Source: Chitinophaga sp. XS-30
Lineage (GTDB): Bacteria; Bacteroidota; Bacteroidia; Chitinophagales; Chitinophagaceae
Reading direction: 5' to 3'
DNA: 64,000 bases
Assembly: GCF_008086345.1 (NCBI RefSeq)
Contig: NZ_CP043006.1
Coordinates: 5,764,032 to 5,828,031 of the forward strand
Shown here: positions 54,458-61,773 of the stretch, one piece after another
Layout of the letters: every line of letters begins with the position of its first letter
Numbering within the stretch: the first letter of the stretch is position 1
Program-made: the position numbers and the translations under genes
Notes under the pieces: model-generated
The model's input: only the letters and a program-made list of their open reading frames with translations
Databases searched by the model: none
Told to the model about the DNA's origin: nothing

Positions 54458-54591
54458 GAGTTGCCGTGAACTTTCTGCGGGGAAATCCGGGAGTTGCGGT
54501 GAACTTTCTGCGGAGAAATCCGGGAGTTGCTGCAGAACGTTCTGTGGGGAAATCCGGTATTCGCCGGGAACCTTCTGCGGGGAAATAACGG
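54458..54591. repeat. Imperfect tandem repeat, four units of 33-34 bp
   Basis: Units at 54458-54490, 54491-54523, 54524-54557 and 54558-54591. Shared core: TTCTGCGGGGAAAT (variants TTCTGCGGAGAAAT and TTCTGTGGGGAAAT). The first two differ at only two positions; the outer ones diverge, and weaker half-copies may extend left to about 54417. The array fills the gap between the convergent rfbD and lolD genes and stops exactly at the lolD stop codon. I see no coding role. Confidence 0.75.
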
Positions 54592-55263
54592 TCAGCCGGC
54601 GGAACCGGTTTCACTGACGATCCGGCCGTCCTTCATAACCAGCTGGCGATCGCTCAGGGTAGCAAGCTCCTCATTATGGGTAACGATGATAAAGGTCTGC
54701 GCAAACTGGTCGCGGAGCCGGAGGAAGAGCTGGTGCAGCTCCCGGGCGTTCTGCGAATCGAGGTTACCGGTAGGTTCATCCGCCATGATCACCGCCGGAT
54801 TGTTGATCAGGGCCCTGGCTACGGCCACCCGCTGCTGCTCCCCTCCGGAAAGCTCTTTCGGGCGGTGATCCAGGCGGTCTTTCAGCCCCAGGGTGTCCAG
54901 CAGGAAGGCTGCCCTCTCCTTTACCTCACTTTTCTTTTTGCCGGCGATAAAGCCCGGGATACACACGTTCTCCAGGGCGTTGAACTCCGGCAGCAGGTGA
55001 TGGAACTGGAAAATGAAGCCGATATGGCGGTTGCGGAAATCCGCCAGCTTCCTGCCATGCAAAGCGCGGGTCTGCACCCCGTTGATCCGGATATCTCCCC
55101 CCGTGGGGCCGTCCAGCGTGCCAAGGATGTGCAGGAGGGTGCTTTTACCGGCTCCGGACGATCCCACGATGGCCACGATCTCCCCTTTACTGACAGAAAT
55201 ATCCACTCCTTTCAGCACTTCAAGGTTGGAATAATTTTTGGTAACATTGCGAGCAATCAACAT
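54592..55263 (-). CDS. lolD: ABC transporter ATP-binding protein, LolD type
   Basis: 223 residues, single ATPase domain. Walker A GSSGAGKSTLLHILG, Q-loop FIFQFHHLLPEFNALENV which is characteristic of LolD/MacB-type ATPases, signature LSGGEQQRVAVARAL, Walker B VIMADEPTGNLD, and the His switch VTHNEELA. It probably powers lipoprotein release from the inner membrane. Its membrane partner LolC/E is not in the window. The stop codon abuts a tandem repeat array. Confidence 0.9.
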   Translation of the reverse strand: MLIARNVTKNYSNLEVLKGVDISVSKGEIVAIVGSSGAGKSTLLHILGTLDGPTGGDIRINGVQTRALHGRKLADFRNRHIGFIFQFHHLLPEFNALENVCIPGFIAGKKKSEVKERAAFLLDTLGLKDRLDHRPKELSGGEQQRVAVARALINNPAVIMADEPTGNLDSQNARELHQLFLRLRDQFAQTFIIVTHNEELATLSDRQLVMKDGRIVSETGSAG

Positions 55264-55300
55264 ATCCGGATAAACAATTGAGCCTTTAAAATAGTAATAG

Positions 55301-55330
55301 TTGTTTATTTCAAATTAAATAATACTTTTG
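55301..55330 (+). promoter_or_regulatory. Promoter of the DUF2795 gene, TTG-N19-TACTTTTG
   Basis: TTG (55301-55303) and TACTTTTG (55323-55330, followed by C) are 19 bp apart, a full consensus match, 31 bp before the ATG. Confidence 0.72.
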
Positions 55331-55361
55331 CGAAAATTTGGAAAAGTAAAAATTATATACG

Positions 55362-55583
55362 ATGTACTGGACCTTAGAATTAGCTTCGTACCTGGAGGAT
55401 GCTCCATGGCCGGCGACAAAAGACGAACTCATAGACTATGCCATCCGTTCCGGTGCACCTATCGAAGTTATCGAAAACTTGCAGGAACTGGAGGATGAGG
55501 GAGAAATTTACGAAGGGATAGAAGATATCTGGTCTGATTACCCGTCTCAGGACGACTTCTTCTTTAATGAAGACGAATATTGA
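55362..55583 (+). CDS. DUF2795 domain-containing small acidic protein
   Basis: 73 residues, strongly acidic. Matches DUF2795: WTLELASYLEDAPWPATKDELIDYAIRSGA followed by EVIENLQELEDEGEIYEGIEDIW. A small helical cytoplasmic protein of unknown function, widespread in Bacteroidota. It has a full consensus promoter and an intrinsic terminator of its own, so it is a single-gene unit, and probably well expressed. Confidence 0.88.
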   Translation: MYWTLELASYLEDAPWPATKDELIDYAIRSGAPIEVIENLQELEDEGEIYEGIEDIWSDYPSQDDFFFNEDEY

Positions 55584-55631
55584 TTGGTATCCCCGGTTAG
55601 ATCTCCTATGCTTTTGTGACTGAAAAAATTA

Positions 55632-55670
55632 AACCGTCATGGTAAGTGAATTTCCATGACGGTTTTTTTT
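55632..55670. terminator. Bidirectional intrinsic terminator
   Basis: AACCGTCATGG (55632-55642) pairs with CCATGACGGTT (55654-55664) followed by a run of T. It ends the DUF2795 gene and, read the other way with the A-run as T, could end fabI. Confidence 0.88.
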
Positions 55671-55692
55671 ATTGTTAAGGAAAGTATCCCTG

Positions 55693-56508
55693 TTATTCTT
55701 TTTCCATTTGCTCCATGACCGGGTAAGAAATGCCGGTGAAGGAGAACCCGCCGTCATGGAAGAGGTTCTGCATCGTCACCATCCGGGTATAGTCGGAGAA
55801 AAGGGTAACGGTATAGTCCGCACACTGATCTGCCGAGGCATTGCCCAGCGGGCTCATTTTCTCCGCATAGCTGATGAAGCCGTTAAAGCCTTTCACGCCG
55901 CTGCCGGCTGTGGTGCGGGTGGGAGACTGGGAGATGGTATTGATGCGCACTTTGTTTTTGATGCCGTAGTGATATCCGAAGCTGCGGGAGATGGATTCCA
56001 GCAGGGATTTGGCATCGGCCATATCGCTGTAGTCCGGGAAAATACGCTGTGCGGCGATGTAGGTAAGCGCCACTACGGAACCCCATTCGTTCAGCGCATC
56101 CAGTTTATAGGCGGTTTGCAGTACGCGGTGCAGGGAAAGCGCAGACACGTCCAGCCCCTTGTGAAAGAAGTCGTAATCCAGATCGGTATAGGGTTTCCCT
56201 TTACGGACGTTCACGCTCATGCCGATGGAATGCAGGATGAAATCGATCTTTCCTCCGAAATGTTCCATGGCTTTGGTGAACAGGTTATTCAGGTCTTCCA
56301 GGCTGGTGGCATCGGCAGGTATTACCGGGGCATTGCAGGCGGCAGCCAGTTTGTTGATCTCACCCATCCGCATGGCGATCGGGGCGTTGGTCAACACGAT
56401 CTCCGCACCTTCCTGTACACAGCGCTCAGCTGTTTTCCAGGCAATGGAATTCTCATCCAGCGCGCCAAAAATGATCCCTTTCTTCCCTTGTAATAAGTTG
56501 TGAGCCAT
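55693..56508 (-). CDS. fabI: Enoyl-[acyl-carrier-protein] reductase (NADH)
   Basis: 271 residues. FabI-type SDR: GKKGIIFGALDENSIAW at the N-terminus, FILHSIGMS, and the FabI-specific catalytic Tyr-x6-Lys seen in DYSDMADAKSLLES. INTISQSPTRTTAGSGVKGF and GGFSFTG close the fold. It performs the last reduction of each fatty-acid elongation cycle. A TAAATTTG box on the minus strand (56524-56531) lies 15 bp before the ATG. Confidence 0.95.
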   Translation of the reverse strand: MAHNLLQGKKGIIFGALDENSIAWKTAERCVQEGAEIVLTNAPIAMRMGEINKLAAACNAPVIPADATSLEDLNNLFTKAMEHFGGKIDFILHSIGMSVNVRKGKPYTDLDYDFFHKGLDVSALSLHRVLQTAYKLDALNEWGSVVALTYIAAQRIFPDYSDMADAKSLLESISRSFGYHYGIKNKVRINTISQSPTRTTAGSGVKGFNGFISYAEKMSPLGNASADQCADYTVTLFSDYTRMVTMQNLFHDGGFSFTGISYPVMEQMEKE

Positions 56509-56523
56509 TGATTAAAATTTGGG

Positions 56524-56531
56524 CAAATTTA
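56524..56531 (-). promoter_or_regulatory. -7 box of fabI (TAAATTTG)
   Basis: Consensus TAnnTTTG followed by C on the minus strand, 15 bp before the ATG. The -33 element is not clear. Confidence 0.5.
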
Positions 56532-56574
56532 GCAGTTAAAGTCGAAAATCGAAATATATGTATGATGAATACTA

Positions 56575-58227
56575 TTATTGGGCGACCATCTCGCGGGCGT
56601 TCTCCATTGCCGCGGCGGTTGGTTTTTCGCCTCCCAGCATCCGTGCAATGGCGGTTATGCGTTCGTCCTGCGTCAGCAGGCGTACATGCGTGCTCACCTT
56701 CTCTCCTTCCATCTGCTTGTACACGAAATAATGCGCATCCGCTTTCCCGGCCAGCTGTGGCTGATGGGTGATGCAGATCACCTGGTGACCGCGGGCCAGC
56801 TCTTTCATGATAATGCCTACCTGTTTGGCGGCTTCTCCGGAAATACCGGTATCTATTTCATCAAAGATGAGGGTGGGCAATGCCACGGAGCGGGCTACGA
56901 GCGATTTGATGCAAAGCATCAGCCTGCTCAGCTCACCGCCTGATGCTACCTTGCGGATCGGCGCGAACTGGTTGCTCTTGTTGGCATCGAACAGGAACTC
57001 GATGGCGTCCTGCCCGTGTGCATGCAACGGCGCCTGCCGCAGGTCCACTTTTATCCGGGCATTGGGCATGCCTACCTGTGCCAGCAGGGCATTTACTTTC
57101 TCTTCAAATGGCAGCAGCTGTGCCTGCCGCTGCTGAGAGATCAGCACGGCTTCCTGCTGCAGTACAGCTTCCAGCCCGGCAATCTGTTCTTCCAGCGCAA
57201 CCAGGCGTTCATCCAGGTTCAGCACATTATCCAGCGCAGCCTGCAGCTGATCGCGGATGGCCAGCAGTTCCTCCGTTTTCTGTACATTATGTTTCTTCTG
57301 AAGCTTGTATAGCTGTGTCAGCCGTTCGTTCAGCTGCTCCATTTTCTCCCCGTCGTATTGCAGGCCATCGTTCAGGCGTTCTATTTCCGCGGCAATGTCC
57401 TGCAGCTCCAGGTAGCTGGATTGCATCCTTTCCGCCAGCGCCGGCACTTCCCGGTGAAAACCGGAGAGGGTCTGCAGCGATGCCTGTAACTGGCGCAGCT
57501 GCTGCAGAACGGGTTGTTCGTCTTCTTTCAGCTGGAAATAAATGCGGGTGAGCGTGCCTTTGATCTCTTCGGAATGGCTGAGCGCCTGCTGTTCGGCTTC
57601 CAGGGATTCCATTTCCCCTTCCTTCAGGTCGGCTTCCAGCAATTCATCCAGCAGGAATTTATTGTAGTCGGATTCCCTGTTAGCATGATCCCGTTGCTGC
57701 AAAAGTTCTTTTAGTTCCCGCTGCAACCGCGCGTATTCATGGAAACGGCGGGTATAGGCGGATAGCTGGTCCTGGTGAGCAGCGAGAGCATCCACCACTT
57801 CGCGCTGAAAACCGGATTTTTCCAGTTCCAGCGTATCGAACTGCTGGTGCAGATCTACCAGCATCAGGCTTAAAGCGGAAAGCTGGGCGAGATTGACAGG
57901 AGTGTCATTGATGAAGGCCCGGGATTTACCGGCTGCGCTGATCTCCCTGCGCAGGATCACCTGCTCGTCCAGATCCAGTTCATGTTCTTCAAAAAAAGCC
58001 TGTACCTGCTTCTTCTTTACCTTGAATATGCCTTCGATCACACATTTCCGGGATTTGTCGAACAGTACGCCGGGGTCTGCCCTTTCTCCGAGAATAAGAC
58101 TGAGCGCCCCGAGGAGAATAGATTTGCCCGCCCCGGTCTCGCCGGTGATCACGTTCAGGTTCCCGGCGAAATCAATCTCCAGGTGGTCTATTATCGCATA
58201 ATTCTGAATGATCAGACGGTATAACAT
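56575..58227 (-). CDS. recN: DNA repair protein RecN
   Basis: 550 residues, standard length. SMC-like ATPase: N-terminal Walker A GETGAGKSILLGALSLILG, a long central coiled coil (about 150-370), and C-terminal signature ASGGELSRLMLCIKSL with Walker B LIFDEIDTGISG and the His switch ITHQPQLAGKADAH. It acts in recombinational repair of double-strand breaks. It follows the TPR gene and precedes fabI in the same direction. Confidence 0.96.
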   Translation of the reverse strand: MLYRLIIQNYAIIDHLEIDFAGNLNVITGETGAGKSILLGALSLILGERADPGVLFDKSRKCVIEGIFKVKKKQVQAFFEEHELDLDEQVILRREISAAGKSRAFINDTPVNLAQLSALSLMLVDLHQQFDTLELEKSGFQREVVDALAAHQDQLSAYTRRFHEYARLQRELKELLQQRDHANRESDYNKFLLDELLEADLKEGEMESLEAEQQALSHSEEIKGTLTRIYFQLKEDEQPVLQQLRQLQASLQTLSGFHREVPALAERMQSSYLELQDIAAEIERLNDGLQYDGEKMEQLNERLTQLYKLQKKHNVQKTEELLAIRDQLQAALDNVLNLDERLVALEEQIAGLEAVLQQEAVLISQQRQAQLLPFEEKVNALLAQVGMPNARIKVDLRQAPLHAHGQDAIEFLFDANKSNQFAPIRKVASGGELSRLMLCIKSLVARSVALPTLIFDEIDTGISGEAAKQVGIIMKELARGHQVICITHQPQLAGKADAHYFVYKQMEGEKVSTHVRLLTQDERITAIARMLGGEKPTAAAMENAREMVAQ

Positions 58228-58322
58228 AAGATGTAAAAATCCTTGTGCAATATCTTAATATAATTCGTAACGCCGGTCACTATTTTTCCACCTTTCATCT
58301 GTCCGCGACGGCCCCGGGGCGC

Positions 58323-59810
58323 CTATTTCCCGTCGAGGCGCAGCAGGCCCGACTTGGCGCGCTGGTCGAGGGAATTTTTATAATCATGCCCTTCCATATC
58401 CATGCAGGCCTGGAAGGACTGCCTTGCTTTGGTGCTGTTCCCGGACTTCTCATAGATATATCCCAACTGCAGGGCGGACCGTGCAGCAAAATATTCCGGG
58501 CGGTTGCTGCCGAGCTTTACCGTGGTCTCATACAATCTGATGGCATTGTCATCCTGCCCCATTTCATCATAAATGCGGGCCAGGCGGTAAGCAAATTCCA
58601 GTTTCTCTTCCACCGTAGCAAAGTCGTTTGCGCGTTTGTCGAGCAGAAGGTTGAGGGCCTGTTGATAAAATCCCCCGTCACTCATCAGCCGGGCGCGCAG
58701 CAGTAAGGGATTGGGCCATTTGCCGTTCTTCGCTTCCTTCTGTGCCTGCTTGTCGGCATCCGTTTCCTGGTTGCCGCGCTGCAGCACCATCGCCCGGTAT
58801 TTGCTGGCGGTAGCCGCATCCCCTTTCAGATAATAGGCCCAGCTCAGCCGTTGCAAGGCTTCTTTCACGTAGAACTTGCCCCTGAACTCGCGTACAAACC
58901 GTTCCAGGTAAGTGATGGCATCCGCATCCTGCCGCTCCAGCTTCAACAACCCCATCACATAATCATGATAATGTATCGTTGCGTATTCCCTGCTGTGATT
59001 GCGTTCAGTCAGTATCCTGATACCCTGCTCCGCCTTCTGGTCGTTCAGAGACAGATTGGCCACCATCAGCGCAAAGAGGTAATTGTTGCGGATATCCAGC
59101 TGTTTCTGCCGGATGAACTGCCACAGCTGTTCCGGTTTGTTCTCGATGAACAGTTTCAGGTAACAGTAGTAATAATAGGATTCTTCCCGGAAGATCGCAG
59201 CTGTGGGATCGTTGCTGTCTATCACGCTTTGCAGCAACTGCATGCCCTGTTTGATGCTGCCGCGCAGGCCAAGGATATTCGTGATCCATTTGTAGCCTTC
59301 GGGGATGGTGCCGAAGACGGTCTGCATGGAGCCGATGATCATATTATTGGGCAGGAACTGCGGGAATTTCTTCTGATTGTCTTTCAGGGTGAAGTAGGCT
59401 TTGCGGATCTCCCAGGTGGCATCCCATTTCTCGCTGAATTTCACTTTCACCATGGCCCACTGGAATTTGATCACGGCCTGCGTATAGAGATGATAGGGCG
59501 ATCCCTTCGGCCCTTCGGCCATAAGCTCCAGGCGCGTTGCGCGGAATTTGCGCTGGCGGGCATATTGCGCCGGGTCTTCATTAAAGAAAAGCGTAAAGAA
59601 ATCGATGTAATTATCAATGAAATAGGGAATGAGATTGTCGGGGTCCGATCTTTTCTCTTCTTCCAGCAGCGCCCTGCCGGCATCCAGCCGAAGCTGCATG
59701 ACCGCATCGTAAGCTTCCCGGCAACGTGCGTTGAAATCATAGTGTTTCTGCCGCGCACTTACGTTAACGGATATACTGAAAAAAAGCGTGATGACGAAAA
59801 GAAAACGCAT
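58323..59810 (-). CDS. Exported tetratricopeptide-repeat protein
   Basis: 495 residues from ATG 59810 (MRFLFVITLFFSISVNVSA). An in-frame start at 59861 lies inside the upstream terminator and is rejected. After the signal peptide the protein is alpha-helical, with TPR-like repeats clearest toward the C-terminus (EKLEFAYRLARIYDEMGQDDNAIRLYETTVKLG; FAARSALQLGYIYEKSGNSTKARQSFQACMDM). Probably periplasmic and a protein-interaction scaffold; no specific role can be set. A TATTTTTG box ends 5 nt before the ATG and overlaps the T-run of the upstream terminator. Confidence 0.85.
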   Translation of the reverse strand: MRFLFVITLFFSISVNVSARQKHYDFNARCREAYDAVMQLRLDAGRALLEEEKRSDPDNLIPYFIDNYIDFFTLFFNEDPAQYARQRKFRATRLELMAEGPKGSPYHLYTQAVIKFQWAMVKVKFSEKWDATWEIRKAYFTLKDNQKKFPQFLPNNMIIGSMQTVFGTIPEGYKWITNILGLRGSIKQGMQLLQSVIDSNDPTAAIFREESYYYYCYLKLFIENKPEQLWQFIRQKQLDIRNNYLFALMVANLSLNDQKAEQGIRILTERNHSREYATIHYHDYVMGLLKLERQDADAITYLERFVREFRGKFYVKEALQRLSWAYYLKGDAATASKYRAMVLQRGNQETDADKQAQKEAKNGKWPNPLLLRARLMSDGGFYQQALNLLLDKRANDFATVEEKLEFAYRLARIYDEMGQDDNAIRLYETTVKLGSNRPEYFAARSALQLGYIYEKSGNSTKARQSFQACMDMEGHDYKNSLDQRAKSGLLRLDGK

Positions 59811-59815
59811 AGGGG

Positions 59816-59823
59816 CAAAAATA
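59816..59823 (-). promoter_or_regulatory. Possible -7 box of the TPR gene (TATTTTTG), overlapping a terminator tail
   Basis: On the minus strand TATTTTTG ends 5 nt before the ATG at 59810. It is also the U-tract of the terminator just upstream, so it may be a chance match. Confidence 0.35.
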
Positions 59824-59825
59824 AG

Positions 59826-59856
59826 GAACTCCGCGCAATGGAAGTGCGCGGAGTTC
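59826..59856 (-). terminator. Intrinsic terminator of the zinc-ribbon gene
   Basis: GAACTCCGCGCA and TGCGCGGAGTTC (59826-59837, 59845-59856) form a 12-bp perfect stem with a 7-nt loop, followed on the minus strand by CTTATTTTTG. Confidence 0.8.
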
Positions 59857-59886
59857 TTCAAAATAGTTTGCTGTCAGCAGCGTTTA

Positions 59887-60639
59887 TCAGATCGTTACGG
59901 TGGCTTCGAGGTCGTTATCCACTACAATACGGCCACAGTGCTCACATACAACGATCTTTTTACGGTGACGGATCTCTGCCTGCCTTTGCGGGGGAATGGC
60001 GTTGAAGCAACCGCCGCAGGAATCGCGGATCACGGTTACCACAGCGAGACCGTTGCGATAGTTCTTGCGGATCTTTTCATATGCCTGCAGTAAACGGGGG
60101 TCTACCTTGGTGCGGGCTTCCTCGCTTTGCTTTTCGAAAGCGCGCTCTTCGTTGTCAGTTTCGCTGATGATCTTTTCCAGTTCGCCTTTCTTGTGCTTCA
60201 GGTTGGTTTCCTTATCGGCTACCGCCTTTTTGGCCACTTCCAGGATGCGTGCTTTCTCTTTCACTTCTTCATTGGCGTCCTTGATATGCTTTTCAGCCAG
60301 TTTGATCTCCAGGTTCTGCATTTCCACTTCTTTGGAAATGGCTTCAAACTCGCGGCTGTTCTTTACATTGTCCTGTTGCTTCTCGTATTTCTTCACCAGC
60401 GCCTCTGCTTCCTTGATCGCCGCTTTTTTGGCCGCCACAAAGTCCGTGATGCTCTTGAGCTCGTCTTCGATATGCGCCTGGCGGTGATTAAGGCCTTCAA
60501 TCTCGTCTTCCAGGTCCCGCACTTCCATCGGCAACTCCCCTTTCAGGATCTGGATTTCATCCAACTTGGAATCGATTTTCTGTAGCTTCAGTACAGCAAC
60601 CAGTTTTTCCTCGACGTTGTATTCTTTAACAGTAGCCAT
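59887..60639 (-). CDS. Coiled-coil protein with C-terminal C4 zinc ribbon
   Basis: 250 residues. A long coiled coil fills about residues 20-180 (heptad-rich, charged), followed by a C4 zinc ribbon with CGGC (about 209-212) and CEHC (about 233-236) in DSCGGCFNAIPPQRQAEIRHR and VVCEHCGRIV. This is the CT398/YbgI-like C4-type zinc-ribbon family, which has been linked to secretion or flagellar regulators in some bacteria but has no settled function. It follows the Nif3-like gene by 3 bp, a pairing common across bacteria, so the two are probably cotranscribed. Confidence 0.9.
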   Translation of the reverse strand: MATVKEYNVEEKLVAVLKLQKIDSKLDEIQILKGELPMEVRDLEDEIEGLNHRQAHIEDELKSITDFVAAKKAAIKEAEALVKKYEKQQDNVKNSREFEAISKEVEMQNLEIKLAEKHIKDANEEVKEKARILEVAKKAVADKETNLKHKKGELEKIISETDNEERAFEKQSEEARTKVDPRLLQAYEKIRKNYRNGLAVVTVIRDSCGGCFNAIPPQRQAEIRHRKKIVVCEHCGRIVVDNDLEATVTI

Positions 60640-60642
60640 GTA

Positions 60643-61737
60643 TTATAAATAATTTACCGGGTTTGTATTGATGGTAGATTTTAGAGGCGCAAAATTACGG
60701 AAATTTTCCGTCAATATATGATAAAATAAGTCCACTGCGAACTGTTCGCTCTCAAAATGTCCCACATCTGCTATAATTAATTGATTTTCAGCATCAAAAA
60801 ATTCATGGTACTTGAAGTCGGCTGACACATAGGCATCCGCTCCGGCGCTTTTGGCCTTTTTCAGCAGAAAACTGCCTGCCCCTCCGCAAACGGCTACGGT
60901 CCTGACCGGTTTCCCCCGCATTGGGGTATAACGCACGCATCCGGTCCGGAACCTTTCTTTGACCAGCCGCAGGAAGTCCATTTCCGGCATTTCCTCCGGC
61001 AGGGTGCCTATCAAGCCCGATCCGGCCTCTGCGTATTCATTTTCCAGTTTCACGATATCGTAGGCCACCTCCTCGTAGGGGTGGTGCTGCAGCATGGCCC
61101 GTACCACCCGGTCTTCCAGGTGGGCGGGAAAGATCACTTCGATCTTGGTCTCCGGCTCCAGGTGGCGCTCTCCGGGTTTGCCCACGTAGGGGTCCGTATT
61201 GGCAGCCCCTTTGAAGCTGCCGGTACCATCGTGATAAAAGCTGCATTCCCCGTATTTGCCGATATGGCCTGCGCCGGCGGCAAACAAAGCCGCCCGCACG
61301 ATCTCCGCATCCGCCACCGGTACAAAAGTGAACAGCTTGCGCAGCAGTTCCTTTTTGGGAGCCAGCACTTTCGTTTGCTGCAGGCCCAGCTGCTCCGCCA
61401 TCATGGCGCTGACGCCTCCCCGCACATTGTCCAGGTTCGTATGGGCCGCATATACTGCAATATCATGCTTTATGGCCTTGATGGCCACCCTTTCCACGTA
61501 GTTGCCGCCCGTGATCTTCTTCAGCCCTCCAAAAACGATGGGATGATGAGCGATCACCAGGTTGCAGCCTTTTTCGATCGCTTCATCCAGCACAGCTTCC
61601 GTAGCGTCCAGGGTGAGCAGTACTCCCTTCACCTCCATACCGGCATTACCGAACAACAGGCCGGCATTATCATAGGATTCCTGGTATGGCAAGGGGGCAA
61701 AAGTTTCCAGTATTTGTATAATATCACGGATGATCAT
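60643..61737 (-). CDS. Nif3-like dinuclear metal-centre protein
   Basis: 364 residues, the long form with an inserted PII-like domain. N-terminal Nif3 half: FAPLPYQESYDNAGLLFGN and CNLVIAHHPIVFGGLKKI with the metal-binding HHP; insert about 125-235 (FVPVADAEIVRAALFAAGAGHIG, HHPYEEVAYDIV); C-terminal half GGAGSFLLKKAKSAGADAYVSA with metal-binding DVGHFESEQF. Often labelled GTP cyclohydrolase I type 2, which is weakly supported. It forms hexameric rings in studied homologues. Divergent from the M32 carboxypeptidase, upstream of the zinc-ribbon gene. Confidence 0.93.
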   Translation of the reverse strand: MIIRDIIQILETFAPLPYQESYDNAGLLFGNAGMEVKGVLLTLDATEAVLDEAIEKGCNLVIAHHPIVFGGLKKITGGNYVERVAIKAIKHDIAVYAAHTNLDNVRGGVSAMMAEQLGLQQTKVLAPKKELLRKLFTFVPVADAEIVRAALFAAGAGHIGKYGECSFYHDGTGSFKGAANTDPYVGKPGERHLEPETKIEVIFPAHLEDRVVRAMLQHHPYEEVAYDIVKLENEYAEAGSGLIGTLPEEMPEMDFLRLVKERFRTGCVRYTPMRGKPVRTVAVCGGAGSFLLKKAKSAGADAYVSADFKYHEFFDAENQLIIADVGHFESEQFAVDLFYHILTENFRNFAPLKSTINTNPVNYL

Positions 61738-61760
61738 AACTTAATATAGATTTGTAAAAA

Positions 61761-61768
61761 TAAATTTG
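61761..61768 (+). promoter_or_regulatory. -7 box of the M32 carboxypeptidase gene (TAAATTTG)
   Basis: Consensus TAnnTTTG ending exactly 5 nt before the ATG at 61774, implying a leaderless or near-leaderless mRNA. No clear -33 TTG at the right spacing. Confidence 0.5.
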
Positions 61769-61773
61769 TTTCG

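Noticed and set aside
54417..54600. CRISPR array
   Set aside because: Units are contiguous imperfect repeats with no unique spacers and no cas genes in the window.
53406..54614. Open frame of 402 codons across rfbC/rfbD antisense and the tandem repeat
   Set aside because: rfbC and rfbD are conserved on the plus strand. The repeat gives an artificial 11-residue periodicity (RRKFTATPG) because the unit length is a multiple of three in places.
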